Assembly (NCBI GenBank): GCA_032716605.1
Contig: CM064538.1
Location: forward strand, 25,097,446-25,161,445
Direction of reading: 5' to 3'
Length of the DNA stretch: 64,000 nucleotides
DNA from: Paralithodes platypus
Lineage: Eukaryota; Arthropoda; Malacostraca; Decapoda; Lithodidae
Numbering within the stretch: position 1 is the first letter of the stretch; each line of letters opens with the position of its first letter. Of the stretch, positions 10,734-25,700 are shown in pieces. The notes under the pieces were generated by a model, which saw only the letters and a list, made by a program, of their open reading frames with translations, was not told where the DNA came from and did not search any database. Made by a program: the position numbers and the translations under genes.

Positions 10734-13700
10734 GTCAGTGGTCAGGTCAGGTTAGGAGCCAAACCGGAGCCATTTTGTTTGAAGACTTGTATGAGTAGGC
10801 CTATGAGAACTTAAAGGGGGATGGGCTTATTTATTTGCTCTTTTCTGTATATATATTTTTTTTATTTGAATTAGAGTTTGAATCCCAGAGGACCATATGC
10901 TTTCATTAGTTTATTAACCTTTGTCTAGCGGGGTGTTTTGGGCTCATTTGGGCATATTCAGGCCCTCCTGCATGATAAATCAAGCATCTGCATGAACAAA
11001 AATATATTTAGCAAACAACTAGGTACTAAAAGCTTCAAAATGAGACCAGAACGAGCTACGTAGCACTCGTGGTTCTCTTGCAGTGGTGCCACGAACATGG
11101 AAGTTTAGCATATATCGGTATATTTTTCCCAGCTATGCTCACTACTGGCTACACTGCCGGCCTCTCGAGAACACAGGGAACATGAGTTAATGGGCGGCGG
11201 TAAGCCCTGGGAGTCGGCTGTCTGGCCCGCTGCTCTCCCGGCCATTTGCACTCGATTTTAACCCTTTAACACCTTATTGGCGGCGCTCGACTTAAGTCGT
11301 GCACCAATTTGCAGCAAGTTTAGACCACCCACTAAACTACATGGCAACACACCCACAGACACCAAGAAATATCAAAACAACACCCAGCACACGGTATCAC
11401 ACACAATTATTGTCCTCTCTCCCTCCCTGCCCACCCCGAACCAACTTCCAGAAGCACATCCATACTCATATCTCTCACCGATCCATCCACTCACTCACAG
11501 ACAACACGCAGCTGCATGCACGACCTCCCGAAATCCATCCTTCCGAATCCTCCCTTCCTCGCGAGGACAGAGTCCACCTGGCCAGGCTGAGATGCGGACA
11601 CCATCCAGCTCTCCTGAGCTATCAGAAGAGACTGGATGACTCCGTTGTCGACGCCTGCCAGGGATGTAACACAGCACCCCATACCATTAAACACATCATA
11701 GAAGACTGCATTTCACACAACCACTTATGCCAACAACACAATCTACACTCAATGAGAGCTCTGTGGGAGAGCCCGATCGTGGCCATGGCCTTTCTCAGGG
11801 ACTCGGGGCTGTTCGGCCAGGCAGATTAGGGAACAACAACAACGGGGTGTTACTTACCTTTTTCTAGTTTCCTCCCTAGACCTCCATCAATTTAAAAAAA
11901 AAAAAAACATCCATTAGATCCCCCTTCTAGATTAATTTATAGATTTTTTGGTAGAAAAAAAGTCCCGGCTTCCCAAATTACAGGCTCACTATCATTCGCC
12001 AGGAAAAAAAATTGACACCTAAATAGCATGAAAGGTCTAAATATTGACAAAGAAATAGAGTGAAATGTCTTAAAATCGACAAACTACTGGGGCAAGCATC
12101 TTAAAATCTGAAAACTAATGGGGCTAAGCATGAGGGAGATGGGGATCTAGAAAAACTACCTTTCTCCCTTTAAAAAGGAATACAAAAAACTAACGTGAGG
12201 TAGCAAAGTTTTGGCCCGTTTATCTTCAACTATAAACCATAATTTTATCTTTAAATAAATTGTATTGGTGGTGTAATGGTTTAGATGCTTATGCCTTGGG
12301 TGTGGTGTCCCGAGTTGGAATCCCGGGAGGACCATATGCTTTCATTAGTTTATTCAAGTACAGTACATTGGGGTTTGTAATTGATGATTAATGTTAAGAA
12401 CGGGGTGTTACTTATACAAAGCGTCACATTTTTCCTTTGCCCCTCGACTTTCTCTTCATAATTGCTGAGGGGCACCGGGCCCTGGGTGGGGCTTTGGTTT
12501 CCCGGGCGTTTCCGCACCCTCCTCAGCTCTCCGCCATGGAGTGGCTTCGGTCACCCAGGCTTTATTTTGGTCGGCAGGGAGGGTTCTGTGGGGGCGCTCG
12601 GTTATGGCCTTGGCCTTGCTCGGGGCTTTGGGGATGTTCGGCCAGGCAGCTTGGCGAACAACAACAACAACAACTTATACAATAATAAAGACTAAAAATA
12701 ATGGACTGGGCTTTCGTTTGACACCCTGAGCTGTGCTAGAAGGAAAGTACGGTCGGCCTAATAAGTGATGTCTCGGCACCAAGTATATTTTGTTCTATTA
12801 TAAAGGTAAAACTTGCAAAATAAACAAACCAAAACGTATACGAACACAGTAAAAAGACAAAATAACTAATAAAAATCGCTATAATTGATATCTGCAATAT
12901 CTAAAAAGAATTTCTTCATATAGAGTGTGGTACGGTATTACAAACATATTCCCACACTTACCCACCCTATTCAACATCTGACAGACATTAATACAGCACA
13001 GAGAGAGCCAAACGTAATGACAGGTGAGACATGACTTACTAGCGCCACTGTACAGTACGGTGGCGCTAATAAGTCATGTCTCGGGCTGTCATTATGTTTG
13101 GTTCGCTCTGTGTTGTATTAATGTCTGTCACCGGCCCATGAAGCGGTCTTTAAACTTGTATGTATTGATTTTGAGTGTACAGTACTGATCGCCAGTCTTG
13201 CCCCTCAGACTTCAAGGTGAGGATGTGTTCAGGACGTCTGTGGTGCACGTGACACAGCCCGTGGCGAGGGTGGCCTACCAGAAGGTACACGTTCCCTTCT
13301 CTCTACACCTACACAACCCAAGGGAAGCTACATACTCAGGTCAGTACCAATATTAGCCCTTTCGTACTATACCTGCTACACCTGCCGTGATAGTGCGTTG
13401 TTATGTGTGCGATTAGTTTGCTTGGGAAACAGATTAACTTGCTCATATAGTAATGTACACCGTATGTGGTGGATTATGTTCTTTTATTCATAAATTATTA
13501 TTTTGCTTGAGCGTTGTTTCCACATAGCGATTTTGATAATTTGTTTTGTCTTTCTACTGTGTTCGTCTAAGTTTTGGTTTGTTTTATTTTGCAAGTTTTA
13601 CATTATAATAGTCAGTAGAGTGTCAGGTGCTGATCAAAGGGTCGGCGGATCGAGCCCGCACTGTCAAAAATCCTCTCTAATTCTTTCCACCCCTAACTAT

Positions 13701-16700
13701 ACAATAACCCTGTCTAATTCTTTCCACCACTAACTTAAAATGTAAAACTTGCAAACTAAACAAACCAAAATTGGGACAAGGACAATATAAAGTCAAATTA
13801 AATTATCAAACTTATAATTTACAAAAATCTTATCTAATTCTCTCCACCCCTCAACAGACGTCCAGTTAAAAGTCCAGAGTGACGTGAACTACAGCGTGCA
13901 CAGCTTCTGGGGGGTGCCGGATCTCCCCCTCCACTCCGTCATGACCTCCCCCTGGCCGGTCTTCCTCACAACACTGCTCGGGGGGACACAGGAAGAGAAA
14001 GAAGAGAAGAAACAGAAGGAAGAAGGAAGAGAAGGACGGAGGGTAGAAGAGTTGGAAGACTTGGGAGAAACAGAAGTGATAGAAAAGATGCCCTCGGAAA
14101 TACAAGATGAAGTAGTGAGGTAATTATTTATTTAATAGATTAACTTGCTCATGTAATAATGTGCACCCTATGTGGTGGATTGTGTTCTTTTATTTCATAA
14201 TTTTAATTTTGTTTTAGTAAGCGTTATTTCCACATAGCGATTTTGATAAGTTATTTTACCTTTATCTTGTATCGTCCCAGTTTTGGTTTGTTTAGTTTGC
14301 AAGTTTTACATTTTAATTTTAATTAATTGAAAGATAAGCTAGTATCTTCTCCAATTATTTCTGCACGTAGGGGTGGACCTAGAATGACGTGGGGTCGGGT
14401 ACTCCGGTCCGATCTCAAAATAAAGAACTTGACAACACAGGCGGCCCTTGACAGGACCGCCTGGAAAGCTGCCATTTAGGACGTGAGACTGTAACCACAG
14501 CTTCTGTGGACAAACGGTCTTTAAACTTGTATGTATGTATGTATGTATGTATTTCTCTACAATGCATCTCAGAGAAATTATCTTCCTCTTCTTAAGCCAC
14601 TTTGTTCCTCACCCACCAAGCCCTCCATCATTTAACTTGCATGAATTAAAATGTAAAACTTGCAAACTAAACAAACCAAAATTGGGACAAGGACAATATA
14701 AAGTCAAATTAAATTATCAAAATCGCTATGTGGAAACAACGCTTACTAAAATGAAAACTATTAAATAAAAGAACACAATCCAATCTAAGAACTTCTTCTT
14801 CAAGTTGTCAATCTGTGGAATGGGCTTCCCCGAGATGTTATAGACTGCAACACCGTTGATTCTTTTAAAGTTCGCCTAGACAAGCACCTTGCCCGAAACC
14901 CATGGATGACTGCATTTGTAAATAGATACACTACAGTATTTACTTAGTTGTTGTTGTTGTTCCCTAAGCTGCCTGGCCGAACAGCCCCGAGTCCCTGAGA
15001 AAGGCCATGTTACAGCATTGTAATTTTATTAACCTAATTGAATTCGCACTTTATCATATCCTCTCTGAGAAACTGTTTGGCAATTAAAAAACAGCAGTAA
15101 TTTAGAGAGCAAGTAACCTTGAGGGGTCGCAAGACCTGTTGTTGCTTCATTTCCTTTGTACGCCTCTCTGTATATCAGTTTTAACAGGGCTAGGGTGTGC
15201 CCTTGTTACAGGCTTTTAAGGGGGGTGACCTGTTTTTGTTCTGTCCTTTTCTATCTTTCTCTGGCTTGTATCCATTTGGCCCCATTCAGCCTACTGTTTT
15301 AAGACTTTTATCCCCATCCAGGTGTCAATTGTTTACTGGTGAGCGGTAGCGAGCCAGCATATTTTTTATTTTTGTTTGACAGCAGGCTAAATTTGTACAT
15401 TTTTCGATAGAAAAATGTCTCCGGCGAAGCCGGATTTCTTCATATAATGCTGGCTCGCTATCGCTCGCCAGGAAGAAATCGACACATAGATGGGGATAAA
15501 CGTCTTAAAATAGTTGGCTGAATGGGGCCGAATGGATACAAGCCAGAGAAAGAGAGAAAAGGACAAAAATAACAAAAAGCAGGTCACCCCCCCTTAACTG
15601 GACATTTGGCAAGAGCTGTCTAACTCTTGATAAGTTAGTTTGCCATTATATTGTGTGCTTTCTGATTTTAGTTTGTGTGTTTCCCAAGTTATTTTGATAA
15701 GTTCTTTTACCTTCATCTTGACTAATTCCTTGAACATGACGATAGTGCGTTGTTATGTGTGCGATTAGTTGGCTTGGGAACCAGATTAACTTGCTCATGT
15801 AGTGGTGTACAGAGTAGAGAGGAGAGAGAGGGGAGACATGATAATGATGTACAAATGCACCCGGGGGCTGGAGAGGCTGGATAGGGAGGATATATTAATT
15901 ATGGATACAGGAATAACTAGAGGCCACAGCTACAAAGTAAAAAGACCTACCTGCAAGAACGATATCAGGAAGTTTAGCTTCCCCTATCGATGTATTGACA
16001 AATGGAATGGGCTGGAGGAGGAGGTGGTAGGGGCAAGGAACATCCATATTTTCAAGAAAAAATTGGATAAAAAGTAGACTGAGAGACGGGACAACACGAG
16101 CTTAGCTCAACTCCTGTAAACTACAATTAGGTAAATTAGGTAAATACACCCTATGTGGTGGATTGTGTTGTTTTATTTCAAATGTTATTTTATTAAGCCT
16201 TATTTCCACATAGCGATTTTGATTAGTTCCTTTGTGTTTATCTTGTGTCGTCCCAGTTTTGGTTTGTTTAGTTTGCAAGTTTTACATTTTAATTAATTTC
16301 TATTCCCAGAGAGGCTGGTGGAGAGAGGGTGGTACATGTGGGGCTGTCGGACCACCATCCCCCCCGTACGGTCGGCAGTGCCCCCCGCAGAGTCTACCCA
16401 TTGGTGGTGTGTCTAACCAGGCAGGACCACCCGGGGGAAGGGGACGACCTTACTGGTGTCGTAAGTTCTATACTATACTTTAACCCATAGGATACAGTGG
16501 TGATGGGCTGGTCTATCAGAGTGAGAGTTGAGCGATCTCTGCCATGCCCATAGCTTACTCTGACTGTTCCTTTTACTTATATATTTTCTAGATCTCAAGC
16601 TAACGTGGATTGACCTCCCTACTGCCAACTTAGAGGTTGGCAGATTGGGAGCCAAAGCATCACATTTTTCCTTTGCTCCTCAACTTTCCCTTAATAATTG

Positions 16701-19700
16701 CCGAGGGGCACAGGGCCTTGGGTGGGGTTTTGGTTTCCCGAGCGTTTCCGCACCCTCCTCAGCTCCCCGCCTTGGAGTGGTTTCGGTCACCTGGGCTTTA
16801 TTAGTGGTAAGCAGGGAGGGTTTTGTGGGGGTGCTTGGTTATGGCCTTGGCCTTGCTCTGGACCTTGGGGCTGTTCGGCCAGACAGCCTGGGGAACAACA
16901 ACAGCAACAACAACCCATAGGATACAGCTTTTGGATTTCATGTGACTATTTTAAACATATTTTCCTGTCAAGTTTTACGTTACCTGTATAATTTCTATAG
17001 GTTCAGGGACAGTATAAATGCGAGGCTGGTCTGTATTGATATTGTGGTGTATTATACCGGTACATACATAATATTGGTATGGTATTGGTATTGGTATTGG
17101 TATATGTGTAATGGCTTAGGTGCTTATGTTCTGGGTGTGGTGTCTTGAGTTGTAATCCCGGGAGGACCATATGCTTTCATTAGTTTATTCAAGTACATTG
17201 GGGTTTGTAATTGATGATTAATGTTAAGAACGGGGTGTTACTTATATGACATGTGCCCCACATACTGTCCTGTTCTCTACTTGTATATATTTTGCAAGTT
17301 TTACATTATAATGCATGTATGTTTGTGATATGTGTGTGTGTATCTAGGCCTGATCTTGAATTAATAAACCTGACAAATGAGGCAGCCCTGAACATGGCTG
17401 CCTGGAGTGCTACCATTAGGACGTGAGAACAGAGCCGCACAAAGCCACTCCAACAGCTTCCTCTCTCTCCAACACCCCTTCTCCTCTCTCTACACTCTTC
17501 AGAAAAATAGGAAAAGTAGAAAGTAGCTATGAGGTGCCGTTGTAAAGGCTTATCCCTCAATACCTTCACCTGACTTGACCTGACCTGACTGCATGTGGAG
17601 CACTGTCTTTAGATTTATCTATGTATAGAACCATAGCTATCTAAGCTGGAGGTTGGAAGTGAGTAAATTATGAATATATTTAACGGACGGGGAAATTTGT
17701 TTTATTGTATAAAAAGTATCTATCTATCTATCTATCTATATACTCAGGCACATATCCCCCTTTTTTTTCTTTTTTGTTTAGCTGGGGTTGGCAGAGCAGT
17801 GTTTATAAAGGTTAATCCTCTCGCTATCATGTGGACTCGGGGGTTGCCGTTTAACATTGAGAAATAGATTTCTATCAATCTCATAATTACCTTTCTAAAA
17901 ATTAGTTTTCTGCCCACAGCTAACTCTAAGACAACTGCAGAGGTTGAAGTAACTAAACTAGAGGTTTCTAAACACTCCTGATGGTCACAAAGGCTTTTAA
18001 GTATCCCAGAAAGGGCGCAAATCTCGTCCTGTGTGTGAAAGGGTTAATATCACCTACTGTATGTGATTATATTTCAGGGTGCTCTGATCAATGTCATCCA
18101 CATTAAGGACTCCAACTGCCCCATGCCGAGCTGTGTCCTTCACCAGTACCTCAAGCAGTACTCCGGCCAGCTTACCAAGTTACAGGTCGGTGTCTACAGT
18201 GCATTACAGTAATAATAATAATAATAATAATTGTATATTGGGGGCGACTCAAGACAGAGCCAGAATAGGGACAACACAAGTTTTACATATCATATTTTAT
18301 TTCCAGGCCCTGTACACCCAAGGCGGCACCAGCAGTGAAGGGACGACGGACACCAGACCAACGTATGGGGACAGAGAGAGTGAACAACAGGGAGAGGGAA
18401 GAGGGGAGGAGAAGGAAGAGGATAGTAAAGAAGAAGAAGAAGAAGAAGAAGAAGACGAAGAATTGATACCCCTGGAGGAAGCTTGTGTGGTGTGTCAGGT
18501 AATTATTTGGAACATAGTTACATACATGCATACATACATACTGTACATACAAGTTTAATGACCGTTTTGTCCACAGAGAATGTGGTTACAGTCTCATGAC
18601 TTAAATGGCGGTTTCAGGCGGCCCTGTCAATAGCTGCCTCTGTTGTCAAGTTCTTTATTTTCAGATCGGACCGGAGTACCCGAGCCCACGTCATTCTAGG
18701 TCCCTTAATTTGCGGTGACCGTCATATGACGGGAGAGAGATAATTGGCCTATCCTGCGGCACCCGTCATATGACGGACGCCATTTTGAGGCTATTATGAT
18801 CGCTGAGAGAGAGACCAGGCGTTGGAGGGACCATAGGCGGGCTCCAATCCCTCTCCACGGCGTCCGAGCACGTACTGAAGCCCGACATTTGGCTGTCTCA
18901 CTCATATGCTGTCTCTCACACATCTTAAAAAGCCAATATTGGCGCTATTTTACCGATCTTCGCCTTCGTTTGCAAGATCGTCGCAAGATAACCCGATGTC
19001 GTACATGGATGATTCAGGTGTCATTGGAAATCTCTATTATCGTATTTTCACGGACATATAATTTTACAGTATTACGCTCTGGCTTTTGCTTATGCATGTA
19101 AAAGAGCATGGAATGAAGGTCATTTTTGGCAAATATAGCCGCCTGGCACTACGGTGATATACACACGACACCCCGGTCTTTGAGAGTTAACACCAATAAC
19201 ACCCCAAATGAAATTAATGATAGTATGTGATTGTCCCAGGATTTGAACCCAGGATATCACATACAGAACTTGCATGCTCTAACCATTACACCATCAAGAG
19301 AGTATTAGTACATACATACATCAAATTTTAAGACTGAGTGTTCCACACATAAGTGCAGTTTCAGTCTCTTGTCCTAGTGGCGGTATTCCAGGCAACCCTG
19401 TTAAGGGCTGCTTCACTTGTCAAGTTCTTGGATTTGATATCGGCGCGTATAGTCTGATCCCAGGTCTTCCTCGGTCCACCCAGCTCCCTCCACAATCACA
19501 CCTGCATTTTTTCACCCAATTTTGTTCATCCATTCTCTCCACATGTCCATACCATCCCAGTCTACTTGTACGCATCACCTCGCTAATACTCTTTATACCT
19601 AAACGTCTCCTCAGCTCAACATTTGTTATTCTATCCTGTAGCCTGGCCCCACACATCCATCTCACCATTCTCATCTCATTACGCTCCATTCTATTGACAT

Positions 19701-22700
19701 CCTCTACTTTAACAGCCCATGTTTCTGAGGCATACGTCATTGCACTTCTAACACACTAACAGCTACAAAGTAAAAAGACCAACCTGCAAGAATGATATCA
19801 GAAAGTTTAGCTTCCCCTATAGATGTATTGACAAATGGAATAGGCTGGAGGAGGAGGTGGTAGGGGCAAGGAACATCCATATTTTCAAGAAAAAATTGGA
19901 TGAAAGTAGACTGGGAGACGGGACAACACAAGCTTAGCTCAACTCCTGTAAACTACAATTAGGTAAAATACAATTGGGTAAATACATGAGGCATACACCT
20001 TTCCCTTCAGGGGGAGAGGCATTCTTTTCATGGTCAGGATTGGCATCAATTCTCTGAACTTACCCCAGCCACACCTAATTCTAGCAACAGTGGCAGCCTC
20101 GGCCCCACCACCGGCAGAGATGGTATCTCCTAGGTAACAAAACTTGTTCACCAGCTCCGAAGACTCCTTTCCAAAATTCACAGCCACAGGATCATCACTT
20201 AACACAAGCTCGCCTTTGCACACTACGCACTCAAATTTCTCTATTTCTGACTTATCCTTCGGCAGGGGCCCCTTTATTCTACTACAGCGCTTACTCCCAT
20301 GGTGTAACCAACATCGACAGATGCTACATTGAATTGAGTTAGCGCCCACACCCTTTCCACACACTGCACATGGGTATGCACCGCTCTTTTCCACATTGCC
20401 TCGTCTCAATCTACAATGCATAACCTTGGTTTTGTTAATATTGACTCTTAAACCCTTGATCGCCATGCCCTCTCTCCACTCTCTGAATTTGGCCTCCGCA
20501 TCTTGCACACTGTCAGCTATTAGGACTAAATCGTCTGCATAAAACAGTTCCAACGGGAGTCTGCCTCTAAAAACTCTAGACAGTGCCTCCAAGACTATAA
20601 TAAAGAGGAGGGGGCTTAACACTGAACCCTGATGGACTCCAACACGAACTGCGAACTCATCACTCAGTACACCCTTCACCCTCACCGCACTTCGCGAATC
20701 CTCATACATCTTCATTATCACACGCACTAGTGGAGTACCGGTATATACAGTATATTCTTACAGTTTCTTACAGTAGATCCTCTGGAAAAAGGCAAACTAG
20801 GCCTGTGTATCCAGCTCAGTACCAGTACTTGCACTGCTGCGGTCGTTCACGGTGTTGGCGGCGGCGGTAGCAGACGCAACATTTTTACTATTCTGTATTT
20901 TTGTTTTATAATCAAACTTCAAATCTTGTCTTCCCCATGCTTTATCAAGATTACTTTCAAACTCCCTTATTGATTCGGAATCGACTACATACTGGGGTAG
21001 TGCGTTCCACTCATTTACCACTCTATCACAAAATGAGTTCTTTGCCTTCTCAAGCCTATTTCTTTCTTTGTCAATTTTCTTAGAGTGTCCTCTCGTTCTT
21101 GTTCCCTCCCGCATCAAGAAGATACCTTCACACACATCCTCATCGTACTTTCCTGACACTATCTTAAAAGTATCTATCATATCCCCTCTCTTTCTCCTAT
21201 ATGCCAGTGTATATATATATATATGTAATCCATATCCTGGCTGAGCACCAAAAAACTGCCAAGAAACACAAAAATATATAAGCAAACAAAGAAATAATAT
21301 ACAGTTAATATACAGTTAATATACAGTTAATATACAGTTAATATACAGTTAATATACAGTTAATATACAGTTAATATACAGTTAATATACAGTTAATATA
21401 CAGTTAATATTCAGTTTATCTACATTTAATATTCAGTTAAACAGTTAATATACAGTTAATATACAGTTAATATACAGTTAATATACAGTTAATATACAGT
21501 TAATATACAGTTAATATACAGTTAATATACAGTTAATATACAGTTAATATACAGTTAATATACAGTTAATATACAGTTAATATACAGTTAATATACAGTT
21601 AATATACAGTTAATATACAGTTAATATACAGTTAATATACAGTTAATATACAGTTAATATACAGTTAATATACAGTTAATATACAGTTAATATACAGTTA
21701 ATATACAGTTAATATACAGTTAATATACAGTTAATATACAGTTAATATACAGTTAATATACAGTTAATATACAGTTAATATACAGTTAATAATATACAGT
21801 ATTAACTAATATCTTTCTTAGCACTAATAACTCACAGTGATATTAATGAAAGTATATGATCCTCCAGGGATTCGAACCTAGGTCACCACATACAAATAAA
21901 AAAAGAACTGCCCAGCCGCTCACGTCACATCAAGCGGTATTCAAGCCCGTGATATATAATTTTCGGCCATTGCTGTTTATCTTCCTATATACCAATATGC
22001 AAAATGTAATAGTATTGACATTAATGTAATAGATCATTATGTCACTGTAGAATTATTATCCATCTCTCTGGTTGAGTGCTTCAGAAATGCTGAGTGTCTG
22101 CATAAATCTGGCTTCACTTAACCCATGGGATCCGGGGGGGCCTCATATGAATGTAGTCGATTCCGAATCAATAAGGGAGTTTGAAAGTAATCTTGATAAA
22201 GCATGGGGAAGACAAGATTTGAAGTTTGATTATAAAACAAAAATACAGAATAGTAAAAATGTTGCGTCTGCTACCGCCGCCGCCAACACCGTGAACGACC
22301 GCAGCAGTGCAAGTACTGGTACTGAGCTGGATACACAGGCATAGTTTGACTTTTTCCAGAGGATCTACTGTAAGAAACTGTAAGAATATGAATTTTGGTA
22401 AAATCAACTTCATAATTTAGTAGCTACTAATTGAGACCACCTAGAGCAGTCAATGTTTTTGCAAATTGTAGAACTTTTTGTTGTCTGTAGAATGCCGTAG
22501 AGATGACGTCGCTACAACGCGTGGTTGCCGAGTTCTGATGATTATAGCGGCGATTTTTATTTGACCATTTTGCCTCATATGAGGCCTCCCGGATCCCAAG
22601 GGTTCTATCTATCTATATGCTATCTATATGCTCAGGCCCAATCTCCATTTTGGGGGTAGCCGACTCAAGACAGAGCAAGAACAGGGAAAACACAAAAACA

Positions 22701-25700
22701 ACATAAAACAACAAATAAACACAGATAAAAAGCACAAACTCACACACATCCAGGTCACCCAGGAGAAGACCCAGAGACCAGGGTCACCAAGGTCGCTCCA
22801 GCACTCCCCCGGCCCCCGACCACCCGGAGAGGTTCCGATCTCGGCTGGCAGACATGTAGCGGAGCCAAAGCCACAAGCCCTCCCACCACACTTCCAGGCA
22901 CACCCTTCATATTAATCGTCTCCCCGGGCCAGGCGCCTGATGGACTATTATCTAGTCCAACTTGCGCCCGACTCCTTACTCCAAATGACCACGTGTTCAC
23001 TCAACTAGTCACAAGCATTCTCCATTCACTCCTGTCCACCACCACTTCCCCTGCCTGATCTATAGTCATTCCTCTATCATCCAAAGCCTTTCTTACACAG
23101 TCTCTCCATCTCAATGGGGGTCTTCCGGCCCTTCTATCATCCCCTTGTACCTGACTCACATATTCTCTTTGTAAGCCTTTCATCTCCCATTTCCCATTCC
23201 CAAGGGTTAATACAGTGAAATTCCACTAATCCGGAGGCTGAAACCTCGGAATGCCCGATACCTCGGAAGGTTTTTTCCCCCAAAATATACTATTTTTACC
23301 CCATAATATATTATTTTCCCTCAAAATAAGATTATAAAATAAGATTCATGTCTTCAGTCAATTAATCCAGTGTTTTAGATTTACACCTCTTGGATTTACA
23401 CCTCTACACCACCGGAACTTCACCGCACTGCCTCTATACTAATTAATTATTAATTTGTATGTGTTTTAGGGCCATTTTTATGTATAAATCTGATACCTCG
23501 GAAAATCTGCTAATCCGGAAGTCCCGCGGTTCCCTGCCTTCCGGATTAAAATGTAAAACTTACAAACCAAAACTGGGACAAGGACAATATAAAGTCAAAT
23601 TAAATTATCAAAATCGCTATGTGGAAACAACGCTTACTAAAATGAAAATTATTAAATAAAAGAACACAATCCACCACATAGGGTGTACATTACTACATGA
23701 GCAAGTTAATCTGTTTCCCAAGCAAACTAATCGCACATATAACAACGCACTATCGTCACGTTAAAGGAATTAGTCAAGTGGAGAACGAAGCTTCTCTCCA
23801 ACTACGTTTGCAAAACCAATCTTCGTGGCATACCACAAATATTCTATCTATATATCTTTTGCCGGACGCCGTGATCCCCGAAGGGGTACTTTTCGCCACA
23901 TACCTTTGTTGTTTCCGATAACCCCTTCTTTCACTGAGTTAGAGCGACCGAAACATCGTGAAATATGCCCGCGGAGAGGTGTATGCTAGAAGGACTATGC
24001 CCATTCTGAAAGGTCGAAGGGGATCTTTATATTGTGCCGTTCCTGTTTTGGTTTGTTTGTTTTGCAAATTTGATATCTTAATTTCTATATTCACGTGAAA
24101 ATATTCTATCTTCGCGCAAAAAGTAACAGTCGGGCGATAATTTGGAATATCCGCCCAGCACGCAACCAGAGTGTTACTTGCTAGCCTATTCGCATTAATT
24201 AGGCGAGAAATCATGACTACTAACCTCTGTAACTAAAAAACAAAAAAAAGGCGGGTGCCCAACCCCGAAAGGGGTTGAAATAGGGGAGCTATCTCCCCGC
24301 CAAAGGCGGTTTTCTAGGGGCTTTCCTAGCTGATGCTGAGAGGATTGGGTTCTAGTCATGTGGTGATGGGCTGGTCTATCAGAGTGAGAAGTGAGCGATC
24401 TCTGCCGTACCCATAGCTTACTCTGACTGTTCCTTTTACTTATATATTTTCTAGATCTCAAGTGACGGCGTCTCTTCCGTGGATTGACCTCCCAATCTAC
24501 CAAGATTGGAAGCCAAAGCGTCACATTTTTCCTTTGCCCCTCAACTTTCTCTTCATAATTGCTGAGGGGCACAGGGCCCTGGGTGGGGCTTTGGTTTCCC
24601 GGGCATTTCTGCACCCTCCTCAGCTCCCCACCATGAGTGGCTTCGGTCACCCAGGCTTTATTGTGGTCGGCGGGGAGGGTTCTGTGGGGGCGCTCGGTTA
24701 TGGCCTTGACCTTGCTCGGGGCCTTGGGGCTGTTCAGCCAGGCAGCTTGGGGAATAACAACAACAACAACAACAACAACAACAACCTCAGTTTTCCTTTT
24801 TTTTTCTTGTTTTTATTTGGTAAGTACTGTATTCTCCTCATACATTAATATGTATTTATTGAATGTATTTATAACTATTTTCCTCATCTATCTATCTATC
24901 TATTAAGATAGATAGATAATAAATGTAAAGACCGAGTGCTCCACACGAAGTGTAGTTTCGGTCTCATGTCCTAATGGCGGCGTTCCAGAGCTGCCTCACT
25001 TATCGGGTTTTTCAATTAAAAAAACAGAACGTAAGATCCCACGTCTTTATTGGTCTGCCCCTTGGTGCAGCTCCCTCCACGTTTACAGACTTGCTTGCAT
25101 CTTTTCACCCAACTTGGTTCATCCATCCTCTCTATATGTTTAACTAGCAGGGGTACCCGGCGTTGCCCGGGTAATCACCATAATCACCATCACTACTTCC
25201 ACCACTACTACTACCACAATCATTACAATACTACTACAGTACTGTACTACCATAATCACCGGCCTCGACCTCCCTGTGCCTCATTAAACGGCGACCTCTA
25301 TTTCGGCCGCTAAATGACCTCCGATTTTGGATCTGACCTCATCCGTACCCCCATTTTGGGGGGCTGCGAACAACTTTCGTTCCATACACCTTTTCGATCG
25401 GAAGCCTCCTTCTGCCTCAAACGGCCATTTTTTCGATTTCGCGCCCATTTTCTCCGTCCCTTTCACCCTGGGGAATTCTATTTTTTCACTAAAACCTGCC
25501 TAGGGACCCCCTTACTATGCATACCAAGTATGAACGCTCTAGCTTAAAAATTGTGGCCATGCATAAAGAACAGACAGACAGACAGACAGACAATCGAAAA
25601 TATTATATACCCGGTAGATATCCGACATGCACATGAATTTTGTGTCCTTATATATAATATATTTGTTTTGCTAAAGCGTTGTTTCAGCATGGCGATTTTG

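Noticed and set aside
12437..12729. Recurrent frames reading LGGALVSRAFP or LWFPGRF at many places
   Set aside because: All are frames through copies of the AAC SINE on either strand.
13866..14105. Minus-strand 79-codon frame over exon 3
   Set aside because: It is the antisense shadow of the CGRRF1-like exon, which has splice sites and family similarity.
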